Notes under the pieces: generated by a model | Databases searched by the model: none | What the model was told of the DNA's origin: nothing | Seen by the model: the letters and a program-made list of their open reading frames with translations, nothing else | Source: an uncultured Flavobacteriaceae bacterium | GTDB lineage: Bacteria; Bacteroidota; Bacteroidia; Flavobacteriales; Flavobacteriaceae | Length of the DNA stretch: 64,000 nucleotides | Assembly: GCA_947493175.1 (NCBI GenBank) | Contig: CANLQD010000001.1 | Coordinates: forward strand, 496,001 to 560,000 | Reading direction: 5' to 3' | Position numbers and translations under genes: made by a program | Part shown: positions 40,789-51,449 of the stretch, one piece after another | Position numbering within the stretch: position 1 is the stretch's first letter | Layout of the letters: the number at the start of each line of letters is the position of its first letter

Positions 40789-41951
40789 AACTTGGTCAAC
40801 GCTTTTGATAATTGCGACAGCACCTCCGAGATCTCTTCCTTTGAATTGTAGGCATGTAGACAAAACCGAAGGCGTTCTTTTCCTTTCGGTACCGTAGGCG
40901 ATAAAATTGGTTTTACATCAAACTTATGATTCCGTAGAGAAGCTGCCAGCAATTTTACTTGCTCCGTACCCGGAACAATGGCACAGTGAATCGCAGAAAC
41001 AGAAGGTATAAAGAAGGAAGCAAGGCCCAACCTGGTTATTTCGTCTTTGAAGTGGACTATATTCCCATGCAGCCGTTCGCGGCCGCTGGTACCCGTAGCA
41101 TCGGTCATTATTTCGTAGGCTGCTAGAATGGTCGCTACCGAATGGGGAGGCAACCCGGTCGTATAAATGAAGCTTCGTGCAAAATTGATGAGGTAATCGA
41201 TCAAAGGCCTACTTCCCAATATGGCGGCTCCATGGCAGCCCAATGCCTTTCCGAAGGTGCCAATTCGTGCAAAGACCTCCTTCTCCAATCCCATTTGTTG
41301 CACCAGACCTTCACCCTGAGGACCGAACACACCGACCGCATGTGCTTCATCTACTACCAAATGACACCCGTGTTCTTGGCAAAATGAAGCCATTGCCGTT
41401 AAATCCGGAGAATCACCGTCCATGGAAAAAACCGATTCAGTGACTACATAGACTTCCGAATCTCCTTCGAGAACCTTTCTATTTCGCTCCACGAGTAACT
41501 GCAAACTACGAAGATCGTTGTGTTCGTACTTATAACTTTTTGCCCTTCCCAACTGAATACCATCACGAATACTCGCATGGATCAACTCGTCGTACAATAC
41601 TAAATCGCCCCTTTGGGGAACCGAACCAAAAAAACCTAAGTTGGCATCATAGCCCGAATTGAATACCAAGGCGGCATCAACTTGATGGGTCTGTTTTAAG
41701 GCTGTTTCCAACTTTTGATAGATGGAGTGATTGCCTGAAAGCAATCGGGAACCTGTTGCCCCATTGGGCGTCTCTTTTAAAGAAGCCACATAGGAAGAAG
41801 CCCTTTTGAAAACGGTCTTGCTCTTTGCAAGGCCTACATAATCGTTTGAAGAAAAATCGATTAAATCAGAAGAAAAGGGCAACTGACGAAACGCATCTAC
41901 CAGCCTTCGATCATTCAGCTTTGACAATAACTTTTCAGGAAAATGGGCCAT
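40785..41951 (-). CDS. bioF: 8-amino-7-oxononanoate synthase BioF
   Basis: 388 residues. PLP-dependent alpha-oxoamine synthase with SVFSMDGD, DEAHAVGVFG and PLP lysine in TFGKALGCHG. It condenses pimeloyl thioester with alanine. First gene of the bioF-DUF2007-bioD series. Confidence 0.94.
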   Translation of the reverse strand: MAHFPEKLLSKLNDRRLVDAFRQLPFSSDLIDFSSNDYVGLAKSKTVFKRASSYVASLKETPNGATGSRLLSGNHSIYQKLETALKQTHQVDAALVFNSGYDANLGFFGSVPQRGDLVLYDELIHASIRDGIQLGRAKSYKYEHNDLRSLQLLVERNRKVLEGDSEVYVVTESVFSMDGDSPDLTAMASFCQEHGCHLVVDEAHAVGVFGPQGEGLVQQMGLEKEVFARIGTFGKALGCHGAAILGSRPLIDYLINFARSFIYTTGLPPHSVATILAAYEIMTDATGTSGRERLHGNIVHFKDEITRLGLASFFIPSVSAIHCAIVPGTEQVKLLAASLRNHKFDVKPILSPTVPKGKERLRFCLHAYNSKEEISEVLSQLSKALTKL

Positions 41952-41992
41952 AGCCCAAATGTAACATCTTTCTTCTTAAGGGTGCAAAAGAA

Positions 41993-42565
41993 TTACTCTT
42001 CGGCAACTGTGAAGCCTACATCCAAAGAGGTATCATTTGTAACCACATTTTCGATACGCAACTGCACTTTATTTGGATCGTAGGGCGGGTTAAATGATAA
42101 AAAATCCAAATCGAGTTGATAATCACCTGTTTCTACCAGAATTAACCCTATTCGGGAATAATACTGTTCTTGGGTAGTTACATCCAGTACGGCTACCAGT
42201 TGATTCCCGTAAAAACCATTCGAGCTGGAATCATCCGGTCTAGGGCCTAGCACCAATTCCGAATCGACATTGATAAACTCGTAGGTATTCGAAAAGTCTG
42301 AAAACTTCAATAATCCAAATGAAAAAGAGAAAGCTGTCGCTTCGGTGGTTTCATACACATCGAGCAGGGTGGTAAAACCATCTTCTTCAAGGTAACGACT
42401 AAATTCGATTTCAAAAAACAATGTATCGCCCACTACATAGTTTTTTTGATTTTCGAAACGAACTGAATTTTCAGCTCTTACTATAATAGTCTGATTATAG
42501 TCATCACCGGAATAACATCCGGTAACCAATACCGTAAAAAACAAAGCAATTGCAAAAACCTTCAT
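41993..42565 (-). CDS. Hypothetical lipoprotein
   Basis: 190 residues. The signal ends at Cys (LVTGCYSGDD). The rest is beta-rich and acidic, without a family I recognise. It follows the outer-membrane protein gene (10-base gap) and probably forms a two-gene operon with it. An ATG two codons earlier is possible. Confidence 0.7.
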   Translation of the reverse strand: MKVFAIALFFTVLVTGCYSGDDYNQTIIVRAENSVRFENQKNYVVGDTLFFEIEFSRYLEEDGFTTLLDVYETTEATAFSFSFGLLKFSDFSNTYEFINVDSELVLGPRPDDSSSNGFYGNQLVAVLDVTTQEQYYSRIGLILVETGDYQLDLDFLSFNPPYDPNKVQLRIENVVTNDTSLDVGFTVAEE

Positions 42566-42574
42566 AGTCATTAT

Positions 42575-43162
42575 TTAAAATCGATATCCAATCTTTATTC
42601 CTGTTCGAACCAAGGCGGCATTTACCACAACAAAACTTACATCGAAATTGGTTCTTAAACCTAATTGCGCTTCAGCGACCAGCTTACCTTCCATGAATAG
42701 AAAACGATAGGCATATCCCATTCCGAACCCACCTCGGGTAAAGCTTTTGACCCCTATGTCGTAGACCCCAAATCCTTCCGGGTTTACTGACCGAATATAT
42801 CGGCCGCTTTCTTCTACGCCGCTAATAGATCCAAAAATCTCAAGTATATGACTGTTGTTTTGGTTTCCGTTAAAATACAGTCTGGTAAATGGGGTAATCT
42901 CATACTTGGTGGTAAGCTCCCCTGCCCTATAAGAATCGTCAAAGCTAAGGTCTTGAAATGTATCCCCATAAATAGCTCCGCCAACACCAATCGCAAAATT
43001 TCCTCCAAGTGTTCGTTCATAGTTCAAATCAATGCTACTCAAAATTGGAAGCAATAGGTTCGTGAACACCTGATTTTTATAACTACCGTATATACTATCC
43101 TGCGCCGAAACAGTATTTTGAACAGTTAACAGCGTTAATGATATAAGAAGGAAACGATACAT
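42575..43162 (-). CDS. Outer-membrane beta-barrel protein
   Basis: 195 residues with signal peptide (MYRFLLISLTLLTVQNTVSAQ). Multiple alternating amphipathic strands and a C-terminal IGYRF (terminal Phe) are typical of Omp-type barrels of Bacteroidota. Substrate or partner unknown. The start is set at the second Met in frame. Confidence 0.72.
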   Translation of the reverse strand: MYRFLLISLTLLTVQNTVSAQDSIYGSYKNQVFTNLLLPILSSIDLNYERTLGGNFAIGVGGAIYGDTFQDLSFDDSYRAGELTTKYEITPFTRLYFNGNQNNSHILEIFGSISGVEESGRYIRSVNPEGFGVYDIGVKSFTRGGFGMGYAYRFLFMEGKLVAEAQLGLRTNFDVSFVVVNAALVRTGIKIGYRF

Positions 43163-43320
43163 GAAAATCAAGGTTTGGTATATAAATGCCTTTTAGATAT
43201 CCTACCGCTATGCAAGAACAAGAAGGACATGTTCATAACAAGCAGAACAAGGATGACCCTACTTGCCAAGAGGTAATATTTTATAAAAATGATAAATTAG
43301 AGACTTTAAAAACATGTTTT

Positions 43321-43857
43321 ATGATCGCTTATAAAAGGGTGTCGAACGAGAAAGAATTAAAACAGCTGCTTATACTTCAACAAAAGAACTTGTTTACCGA
43401 ACTGGAAACAACCGAAAGTATAATCGAGGGTTTTGTGACGGTTCAGCATACCTTCGACATATTAAAAAGGATGAATAGGGCTTGTCGGCATATCATCGTA
43501 AGTGATAGGCATGCCGTCGTAGGCTATGCCTTGGTAATGCTCCCCTCTTTTAAAAATGAAATTCCAATACTTACGCCAATGTTCGAAGCGGCAGATACTC
43601 TTTTAATTGGACGCAACTATGTGGTAATGGGTCAGATTTGTATTGAGAAGGCCTATCGAAGAAAAGGATTGTTTAGGGGAATTTATCAGTTCTATAAAAA
43701 CGAACTGGAGCACACTTTTGATGGTGTTTTAACAGAAGTTGCAACGGAAAACCAACGCTCTTTGCAAGCGCATAAAAGTGTTGGTTTTGAAATTATAAGA
43801 ACGCAGGTAACCGAAAACAGCTCTTGGGAACTTTTGTATTGGGACTGGACAGGCTGA
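43321..43857 (+). CDS. GNAT-family N-acetyltransferase
   Basis: 178 residues from ATG 43321. GNAT signature with the acetyl-CoA loop in EKAYRRKGLFRGIYQFY (Q/R-x-x-G-x-G/A-like) and C-terminal VATENQRSLQAHKSVGFEII. Substrate unknown. Forty-five upstream in-frame codons are not family-like and were excluded. Confidence 0.8.
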   Translation: MIAYKRVSNEKELKQLLILQQKNLFTELETTESIIEGFVTVQHTFDILKRMNRACRHIIVSDRHAVVGYALVMLPSFKNEIPILTPMFEAADTLLIGRNYVVMGQICIEKAYRRKGLFRGIYQFYKNELEHTFDGVLTEVATENQRSLQAHKSVGFEIIRTQVTENSSWELLYWDWTG

Positions 43858-43863
43858 AAGAAC

Positions 43864-44382
43864 TTAATCACCATCCGTCAGCTGAATCCACTTACCCTTG
43901 TTTGGTACCGTGGAGTCGTACAAATCCAATCCGATTTGCCTTGCCAGGGCTTTTGCTTCTGTTATAGCACCGGACACATCGGGAAACAATGAAATATTAA
44001 AGTGTTTATTTCGGTCATACCAAAGGTTTACCTCGAACTCTCCTTTGGTGTTTTTAAAGACAGCCACATATTTCAATGCATGAAACCTTTTCCATTTTCC
44101 AAATTTAAAGGGTCCTACCCCATAAACTTCTTTATACCGCCTATTTTGAAAATCAAAATGAATATCCTTAACACCAGAAAAACCCATACCGCCTATAAAA
44201 AGAATAATACCGACTTCTAATAAGCTTGCGGCACCCCTTACTTGTTTCGATGGTGCATATAAGTCTATTCTACTAAAAAACAAGTACAGACAAATCAGGG
44301 CACAGGTGTAAAATACGGCTGCTATGGCCAGTTGCCAAAACGGGCGCTCACCCTCTGAAATGATTATGTTCTTCTTGTTCAT
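43864..44382 (-). CDS. Hypothetical two-segment membrane protein
   Basis: 172 residues. Two hydrophobic segments (about 17-38 and 50-68), then a cytoplasmic beta-rich region resembling PH-like domains (DFQNRRYKEVYGVGPFKFGKW). Function unknown. Overlaps no neighbour; 7 bases from the convergent GNAT gene. Confidence 0.7.
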   Translation of the reverse strand: MNKKNIIISEGERPFWQLAIAAVFYTCALICLYLFFSRIDLYAPSKQVRGAASLLEVGIILFIGGMGFSGVKDIHFDFQNRRYKEVYGVGPFKFGKWKRFHALKYVAVFKNTKGEFEVNLWYDRNKHFNISLFPDVSGAITEAKALARQIGLDLYDSTVPNKGKWIQLTDGD

Positions 44383-44454
44383 GGCACTTTAGAAAACAAA
44401 AAATGCCATACGGTTCTTCGCATGACATTTTCAATTCGTTTATGGATATTTTGA

Positions 44455-44733
44455 CTAATCAGCCAGTACAATGATTTTATTATCCTTCATTTCAATCGTA
44501 CCACTTGCAATGGAAAGAATGGTTTTTCCGTTAGCATCTTTGGTAAATTTAGAAGCATACGCCTCATCGATACTGATATCACCATCTACTTTCACATCGC
44601 CTTCCTGCAACAATGAAACGATCGGCGCGTGATCTGTCAACATTTGAAACTCTCCATTTACACCTGGTACGGTTACAGAGGTAACTTCTCCTGCAAACAA
44701 GGTTGCTTCTGGTGATACTATTTCTAGATACAT
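44455..44733 (-). CDS. atpC: ATP synthase F1 subunit epsilon
   Basis: 92 residues; only the N-terminal beta-sandwich (VSPEATLFAGEVTSVTVPGVNGEFQMLTDHAPIVS) is present. The C-terminal helical hairpin that inhibits ATPase in other bacteria is absent, a usual trait of Bacteroidota. Follows atpD by 74 bases. Confidence 0.95.
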   Translation of the reverse strand: MYLEIVSPEATLFAGEVTSVTVPGVNGEFQMLTDHAPIVSLLQEGDVKVDGDISIDEAYASKFTKDANGKTILSIASGTIEMKDNKIIVLAD

Positions 44734-44807
44734 AATTGCTGGTTAACAGTTGGCAATTACAGTTGGCAGTAATTAGTAGTAACTGCCAACTATAACTGTA
44801 TACTCAT

Positions 44808-46319
<1,512 letters not shown>

Positions 46320-46377
46320 TTATATGTTTATAAATTAAGAGTGCGTCTATAGAAAAACGGGCTTGTTTTTCAGGCTG

Positions 46378-46385
46378 CAAAGATA
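46378..46385 (-). promoter_or_regulatory. -7 element of the atpD promoter
   Basis: On the minus strand the sequence is tatctttg, a match to TAnnTTTG, 62 bases before the atpD start. No clear -33 TTG was found. Confidence 0.5.
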
Positions 46386-46439
46386 GGATTTTATAGTTAT
46401 AATGAAAATGGATTCTTCTGGTTTTTTTGTAATGAAAAA

Positions 46440-46465
46440 AGCATCCTATCAAGGATGCCTTTTCT
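46440..46465 (-). terminator. Terminator of the TonB-dependent receptor gene
   Basis: gcatcc (46441-46446) / ggatgc (46453-46458) with loop tatcaa and A/T-rich flanks, 20 to 45 bases beyond the receptor stop codon. Confidence 0.75.
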
Positions 46466-46484
46466 TATGATAAGGTTCTCTTTT

Positions 46485-49235
46485 TTATGGATTTATGGTC
46501 CAAGATACATAATAAATGGCTCCAACCAATCCGGTACCGACAGCGGTAAAATATTCTTCGTTCAAAATATTGGACCCGCCTACTTTGAAGATTGATTTAA
46601 TACTTGGCACCTCATAGTTGATCTGGGCATCCAAAACGCTAAATGCAGGAACATCACCATCGGCAAAGGGTGCCTGCCAAAAGAAAGAATCGCTCCATCG
46701 GTAGTTGATGTTAAACCCAAAATTCTCAAACAGCGCAGTATTCCCGAAGGAGGCCTTTACTTTATGTTTGGCCGTATTGAACCCGGGTCTAAAATCGGGA
46801 AAAGCCGCTTGGTCAAAATCAAACTCTGCAAAGGTGTAGTTTACGCCAACATCAAAATTATTGAATACCTTGGCATCTACACCTGCAGTAACTCCGTAAG
46901 AACTAATATCAACCTCAGCGTTGGAGTATACCTGATATGGTTGAAAATCCCCGTTTTGTAATGCTAAAAGTGAAAGTCCGCCATCGCCTGCTTCCCCGTA
47001 CAACGGTACCACTACGGTACTAGGTGCTATGAAATTGGTATAATCGTTGTAATAACCACTAATATCAATGGCCATCTTTCCGATTTGCGCCCTGTAACCT
47101 GTCTCGAACGCAGTAATTTCCTCTGGTTGCACCAAGTCGGTCGTCGTAGCCACTGGGGCACCACTCTCAACTGAGTTTAGAGAATAGGCATTTTCGTATG
47201 CTGCCCGACCTATTACGGTAACCGATTGTTGTCCGGTAAGTGCCTCACCGCTCGGTGTCAAATCCAAAACTCTCACATCCCTATCAAGGTTATCGGGGGC
47301 AGAACCTACTAAAATAGCTCTACCGGCATTTAAGCCCAAAAATAAATCCTGGGTAGTAGGGTTTCGAAACCCTTGCTGTGCGGATACACGAAAATTATGA
47401 TTTCTTTTCTCACCCAATGTATATACCAGCGAAGCCCTAGGGGAGAAAAAACCATCAAAAAATTCGTTCTTGTCGTAGCGAACGGAAGCCGTGTACTTTA
47501 AGCGTTCGTCGGCCACCTTGCCCTGAATCTGTGTATAGGCTCCGAACTCACTGTAACTGATCGGGCCATCCAAATCAGTGAAAATGGTTCCATTCGAGTT
47601 CAATTCATACTCCCTAAAGGAACCACCCACTTGCACGTCTATGTTCTCCCCTAGCAGATGACCAAAATTATAATTGGCATTAGCATGGCGTAATTTTGTG
47701 TTGTCGATAAAGCGAGCACCTGTAGCCAAATCACCATCTGAAACAACTGAATTGAATGCGGACTGGAATTCGGGAGTGCCGGGAATCAATCTACCGGTAT
47801 CGGCTGCAGCCCTTGCGGCAGCGTGTGCCGTTGCATCATCAGCCAACACGCCGGTTCCTACACCCAGTTTGGCACCAATAAAGGTCTGGGCATATTCGGT
47901 AAACCACTGCTCATCCGATTTCCATCTTCGGTTTACATTGATAGCGGCAAATCGCGTATCATAAGAATCTCCGGAATTTTCAATGGTAGTGTAAGCGCGA
48001 ACAAAGAAGTTGTTATTACGTACCTCGATTTTATGCTGCTGCAATATAAAGTTATTGATATAGTAGCGGTTAGCACCCTGGTAAATGGTATTACCACGAC
48101 CTACTCTGCCGTTATAGATAATTTCAAAATCATCGGCAAACGGCCTATAAACCAAAGACCCATCAAATTTTACGCTTTGGGCATCATAATCTGTCAAATC
48201 AGACTCGGCGTAACCAGTTCTACTTATCTCGGCGGTGCCTACCGTTCCAGAAGGTAGCCCCCCAGCAGCATCAAAATTTAATACAGTGCTTACTTCATCG
48301 CCATAAATATTGAGTCCGTCATAATTTGGGTCTGTTCTAGTGAAACCTGGATTGGTGAAATCAATTTCATTCACAGCATGCCAATCCTCTCCCTGTAAAT
48401 AGGAGAAATTTGCCTTTACCGCGAACTTATCACTAAAGGCATGCGCGGCACGGATTCCAAAATCGTAATACGGATTGTCGCCCGCTGCCGTTTGGGAAGT
48501 AATCCCCGTTTTGAAATAGGCGCTGATTCCTTGGTAATCAAAAGGGTTTTTACTAGTCATAAATAGGATACCGTTAAAAGCCCCAGCACCATAAAGTGCA
48601 GAAGAAGCCCCTGGAAGAATTTCCACACTGTTCACCTCCAATTCGGACATCCCCACCAAGTTCCCTAGGACAAAGTTCAAACCAGGTGCCGAGTTATCCA
48701 TACCGTCTACCAATTGCATGAACCGTGTGTTGTTGAAGTTGGCAAAACCACGTGTGTTGACCGATTGATAGGTAAGACTGTTGGTGTTGATATCGACCCC
48801 TTTTAAGTTTTGTAGTCCGTCATAAAAAGAAGCTGCCGTCGTCGACTTGATCTCTTTCAACCCAAAACGTTCCACGGAAACGGGAGATTCAAAAATACGT
48901 TCCGGAGTTCTGGAAGCTGATATGACCACCTCATCTAAAAACGTCTGCGCTTCTGAAATAGAAATAGTAAGTGTTTGATTATTCTGTGCCACCTCAGCAG
49001 TCGCATCCGTGTAACCTATACTGGTAATCTTTAATTGAAATGGGGGGACTTCAGAGGTTTCCAAAACAAAATTACCGTCAAAATCGGTAACCGTACCTAC
49101 GGCTTTTCCTACGATTACTATATTGGCTCCGGGTACCGGCTCATTGTTCTGATCTACCACTTTTCCGTTTACCGTAGTCTGGGAAAACCCAATGGTTCCC
49201 AGCAACAGCAACGATAACAATAGTACTGTTCTCAT
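46485..49235 (-). CDS. TonB-dependent receptor with carboxypeptidase-like domain
   Basis: 916 residues: signal peptide (MRTVLLLSLLLLGTIGFSQ), a carboxypeptidase-D-like domain (about 20-105), plug (about 115-235, with VEILPGASSALYGAGAFNGI) and a beta-barrel ending in a short aromatic strand. No SusD partner is adjacent, so it is probably a receptor for a siderophore, vitamin or peptide; substrate unknown. Confidence 0.9.
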   Translation of the reverse strand: MRTVLLLSLLLLGTIGFSQTTVNGKVVDQNNEPVPGANIVIVGKAVGTVTDFDGNFVLETSEVPPFQLKITSIGYTDATAEVAQNNQTLTISISEAQTFLDEVVISASRTPERIFESPVSVERFGLKEIKSTTAASFYDGLQNLKGVDINTNSLTYQSVNTRGFANFNNTRFMQLVDGMDNSAPGLNFVLGNLVGMSELEVNSVEILPGASSALYGAGAFNGILFMTSKNPFDYQGISAYFKTGITSQTAAGDNPYYDFGIRAAHAFSDKFAVKANFSYLQGEDWHAVNEIDFTNPGFTRTDPNYDGLNIYGDEVSTVLNFDAAGGLPSGTVGTAEISRTGYAESDLTDYDAQSVKFDGSLVYRPFADDFEIIYNGRVGRGNTIYQGANRYYINNFILQQHKIEVRNNNFFVRAYTTIENSGDSYDTRFAAINVNRRWKSDEQWFTEYAQTFIGAKLGVGTGVLADDATAHAAARAAADTGRLIPGTPEFQSAFNSVVSDGDLATGARFIDNTKLRHANANYNFGHLLGENIDVQVGGSFREYELNSNGTIFTDLDGPISYSEFGAYTQIQGKVADERLKYTASVRYDKNEFFDGFFSPRASLVYTLGEKRNHNFRVSAQQGFRNPTTQDLFLGLNAGRAILVGSAPDNLDRDVRVLDLTPSGEALTGQQSVTVIGRAAYENAYSLNSVESGAPVATTTDLVQPEEITAFETGYRAQIGKMAIDISGYYNDYTNFIAPSTVVVPLYGEAGDGGLSLLALQNGDFQPYQVYSNAEVDISSYGVTAGVDAKVFNNFDVGVNYTFAEFDFDQAAFPDFRPGFNTAKHKVKASFGNTALFENFGFNINYRWSDSFFWQAPFADGDVPAFSVLDAQINYEVPSIKSIFKVGGSNILNEEYFTAVGTGLVGAIYYVSWTINP

Positions 49236-49383
49236 GTTCGTTTGTGAGTTATATTAGTTTGTAGGGCAAGATACAGATTTTTTTACATCGAAAATCATAA
49301 AAAGAAAAAAAGTATGCATGCATAGTATTTTATTCGCAAAAAGACCCATTCTGTTCTGTCAAATTCGCAAAAGTGTAAAAAAA

Positions 49384-49406
49384 GGGCCGCTTAAAATGAG
49401 CGGCCC
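49384..49406 (-). terminator. Terminator of glmS
   Basis: gggccgct (49384-49391) / agcggccc (49399-49406), perfect 8-bp stem, flanked by an A-run upstream on the plus strand. Confidence 0.85.
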
Positions 49407-49433
49407 TTCTACGTCATACAAATGCATTAGTAC

Positions 49434-51281
49434 CTATTCTACTGTTACCGATTTCGCCAAGTTTCTTGGTTGGTCTACATTACACCCCCTCATAACTGCT
49501 ATGTGATAGGATAATAGTTGTAATGGAATCGTCGTAAGCAAAGGTGTAAAGCTTTCTATCGTTTCGGGCACTTCGACCACATGGTCGGCCAAATCGCGTA
49601 CTTGCTTGTCACCCTCGGTAATAATGGCGATAATCTTTCCCTTTCGCGATTTTATCTCTTGGATATTACTGACCACCTTTTCATAATGGCCCTTTTTAGT
49701 AGCAATTACGATGACGGGCATCTGCTCGTCTATCAAAGCGATGGGACCGTGTTTCATTTCAGCGGCGGGATAGCCCTCTGCATGAATGTAACTTATCTCC
49801 TTTAACTTCAAAGCCCCTTCCAAAGCGACGGGGAAATTATAGCCGCGACCTAAATAAAGACAGTTATTGGAGTCTTTATAAACATCGGCAACTTCTTTTA
49901 TCAATGCATCCGATTCAAGCGCCTTTTCAACCTTTGCGGGGATGGTTTCCAATTCGGTCAAAAACTCATGGAATTTAGAAGAAGAGAAGGCGCCTTTTTC
50001 TTTGGCCAACTTTAGGGCAATCAATGAAAGCACGGTAATTTGTGTGGTAAACGCCTTGGTCGAGGCCACACCGATTTCCGGTCCGGCGTGGGTGTAGGCA
50101 CCGGCATCGGTCTCCCTAGCAATTGAGGAACCTACAACATTACATACCCCAAACACAAAAGCACCCTTTTCTTTCGCCAATTTTATGGCCGCCAAAGTAT
50201 CCGCAGTTTCACCTGACTGGGAAATCGCAATCAATACATCTTTTTCGGTAATGACCGGATTTCGATAGCGAAACTCGGAAGCATACTCCACCTCTACCGG
50301 AATTCGCGCCAGGTCTTCAAAAATATATTCCGCCACTAATCCTGCATGCCATGAGGTACCACAGGCAACAATAATAATTCTATCGGCGTTCAAGAATTTC
50401 TCTAAATGCTGGTCGATACCTGCCATACGAATCAGCCCTTGGTCTGCTAGCAAACGGCCTCTGTAAGTGTCTAGAATAGCTCTAGGCTGTTCATAGATCT
50501 CCTTCAGCATAAAATGATCGTAACCGCCTTTTTCTATCTCTTCCAGATTTAACTGAAGTTCCAGAATATTAGGATAAGCAATGGCATCGTCCTTAATCTT
50601 TCGAAGCTTTATCTCTTTACCCAAACGAACAATCGCCATTTCTTCATCTTCGAGATATACGGCGTTGTTGGTGAACTCTATAAAAGGTGATGCGTCAGAA
50701 GCGATAAAAAACTCTTTATCACCTACTCCTATAGCCAACGGGCTTCCCAGTTTGGCCACTACAATTTCGTCTGGTTTTTTTCGGTCAAATACGGCAATCG
50801 CATATGCGCCAACAACTTGGTTCAAAGCAATCTGAACAGCTTTACCCAATTTCACATCCTCCGTTTTCTGTACTTCCTCTATTAAATTTACCAACACTTC
50901 GGTATCTGTATCTGAATGGAAAGAATACCCCCGCTTGATCAATTCCTTTTTTATGGATTCATAGTTTTCAATGATTCCATTATGAATGATCACCAAATTA
51001 CCCGAATTCGAATAATGTGGATGTGAGTTAATATCATTGGGAACACCATGAGTCGCCCATCTGGTGTGGCCGATTCCTAAACTACCGTTTAGCGGAATGG
51101 TGGCTTTTGCTTTTTCGCCTAAATCTTCTACCTTACCCTTTGTTTTGGCCAAATTAATATCGGCACCATCGAAAAGAGCTACTCCGGCACTATCATAACC
51201 TCGGTATTCCAGACGCTGCAATCCCTTTATCAATATGGGATACGCTTCCCGATATCCTATATAGCCTACGATTCCACACAT
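49434..51281 (-). CDS. glmS: Glutamine-fructose-6-phosphate aminotransferase GlmS
   Basis: 615 residues. Cys2 nucleophile after the initiator (MCGIVGYIG), class II amidotransferase domain (to about 235), two SIS sugar-isomerase domains (about 290-420 and 460-600, with SQSGETADTLAA) and the C-terminal AKSVTVE. It makes glucosamine-6-phosphate for cell wall. No glmS ribozyme is seen in the leader. Confidence 0.97.
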   Translation of the reverse strand: MCGIVGYIGYREAYPILIKGLQRLEYRGYDSAGVALFDGADINLAKTKGKVEDLGEKAKATIPLNGSLGIGHTRWATHGVPNDINSHPHYSNSGNLVIIHNGIIENYESIKKELIKRGYSFHSDTDTEVLVNLIEEVQKTEDVKLGKAVQIALNQVVGAYAIAVFDRKKPDEIVVAKLGSPLAIGVGDKEFFIASDASPFIEFTNNAVYLEDEEMAIVRLGKEIKLRKIKDDAIAYPNILELQLNLEEIEKGGYDHFMLKEIYEQPRAILDTYRGRLLADQGLIRMAGIDQHLEKFLNADRIIIVACGTSWHAGLVAEYIFEDLARIPVEVEYASEFRYRNPVITEKDVLIAISQSGETADTLAAIKLAKEKGAFVFGVCNVVGSSIARETDAGAYTHAGPEIGVASTKAFTTQITVLSLIALKLAKEKGAFSSSKFHEFLTELETIPAKVEKALESDALIKEVADVYKDSNNCLYLGRGYNFPVALEGALKLKEISYIHAEGYPAAEMKHGPIALIDEQMPVIVIATKKGHYEKVVSNIQEIKSRKGKIIAIITEGDKQVRDLADHVVEVPETIESFTPLLTTIPLQLLSYHIAVMRGCNVDQPRNLAKSVTVE

Positions 51282-51320
51282 ATTCGTTGTTTCTTAAATT
51301 GTATTCCCATATATTTTTGG

Positions 51321-51328
51321 CAAAAGTA
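51321..51328 (-). promoter_or_regulatory. -7 element of the glmS promoter
   Basis: The minus strand reads tacttttg, a match to TAnnTTTG, 40 bases before the glmS start. Confidence 0.5.
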
Positions 51329-51449
51329 GCATAAACATACACATGACCTTTTGAAAGATAATCATAGAACGTATATTTTTTGTATGTGGTATGCTCGGAT
51401 AGTGAAAAAAGATTGACCCTATTACAAAGCTACAAATCCCGTACTTTGA

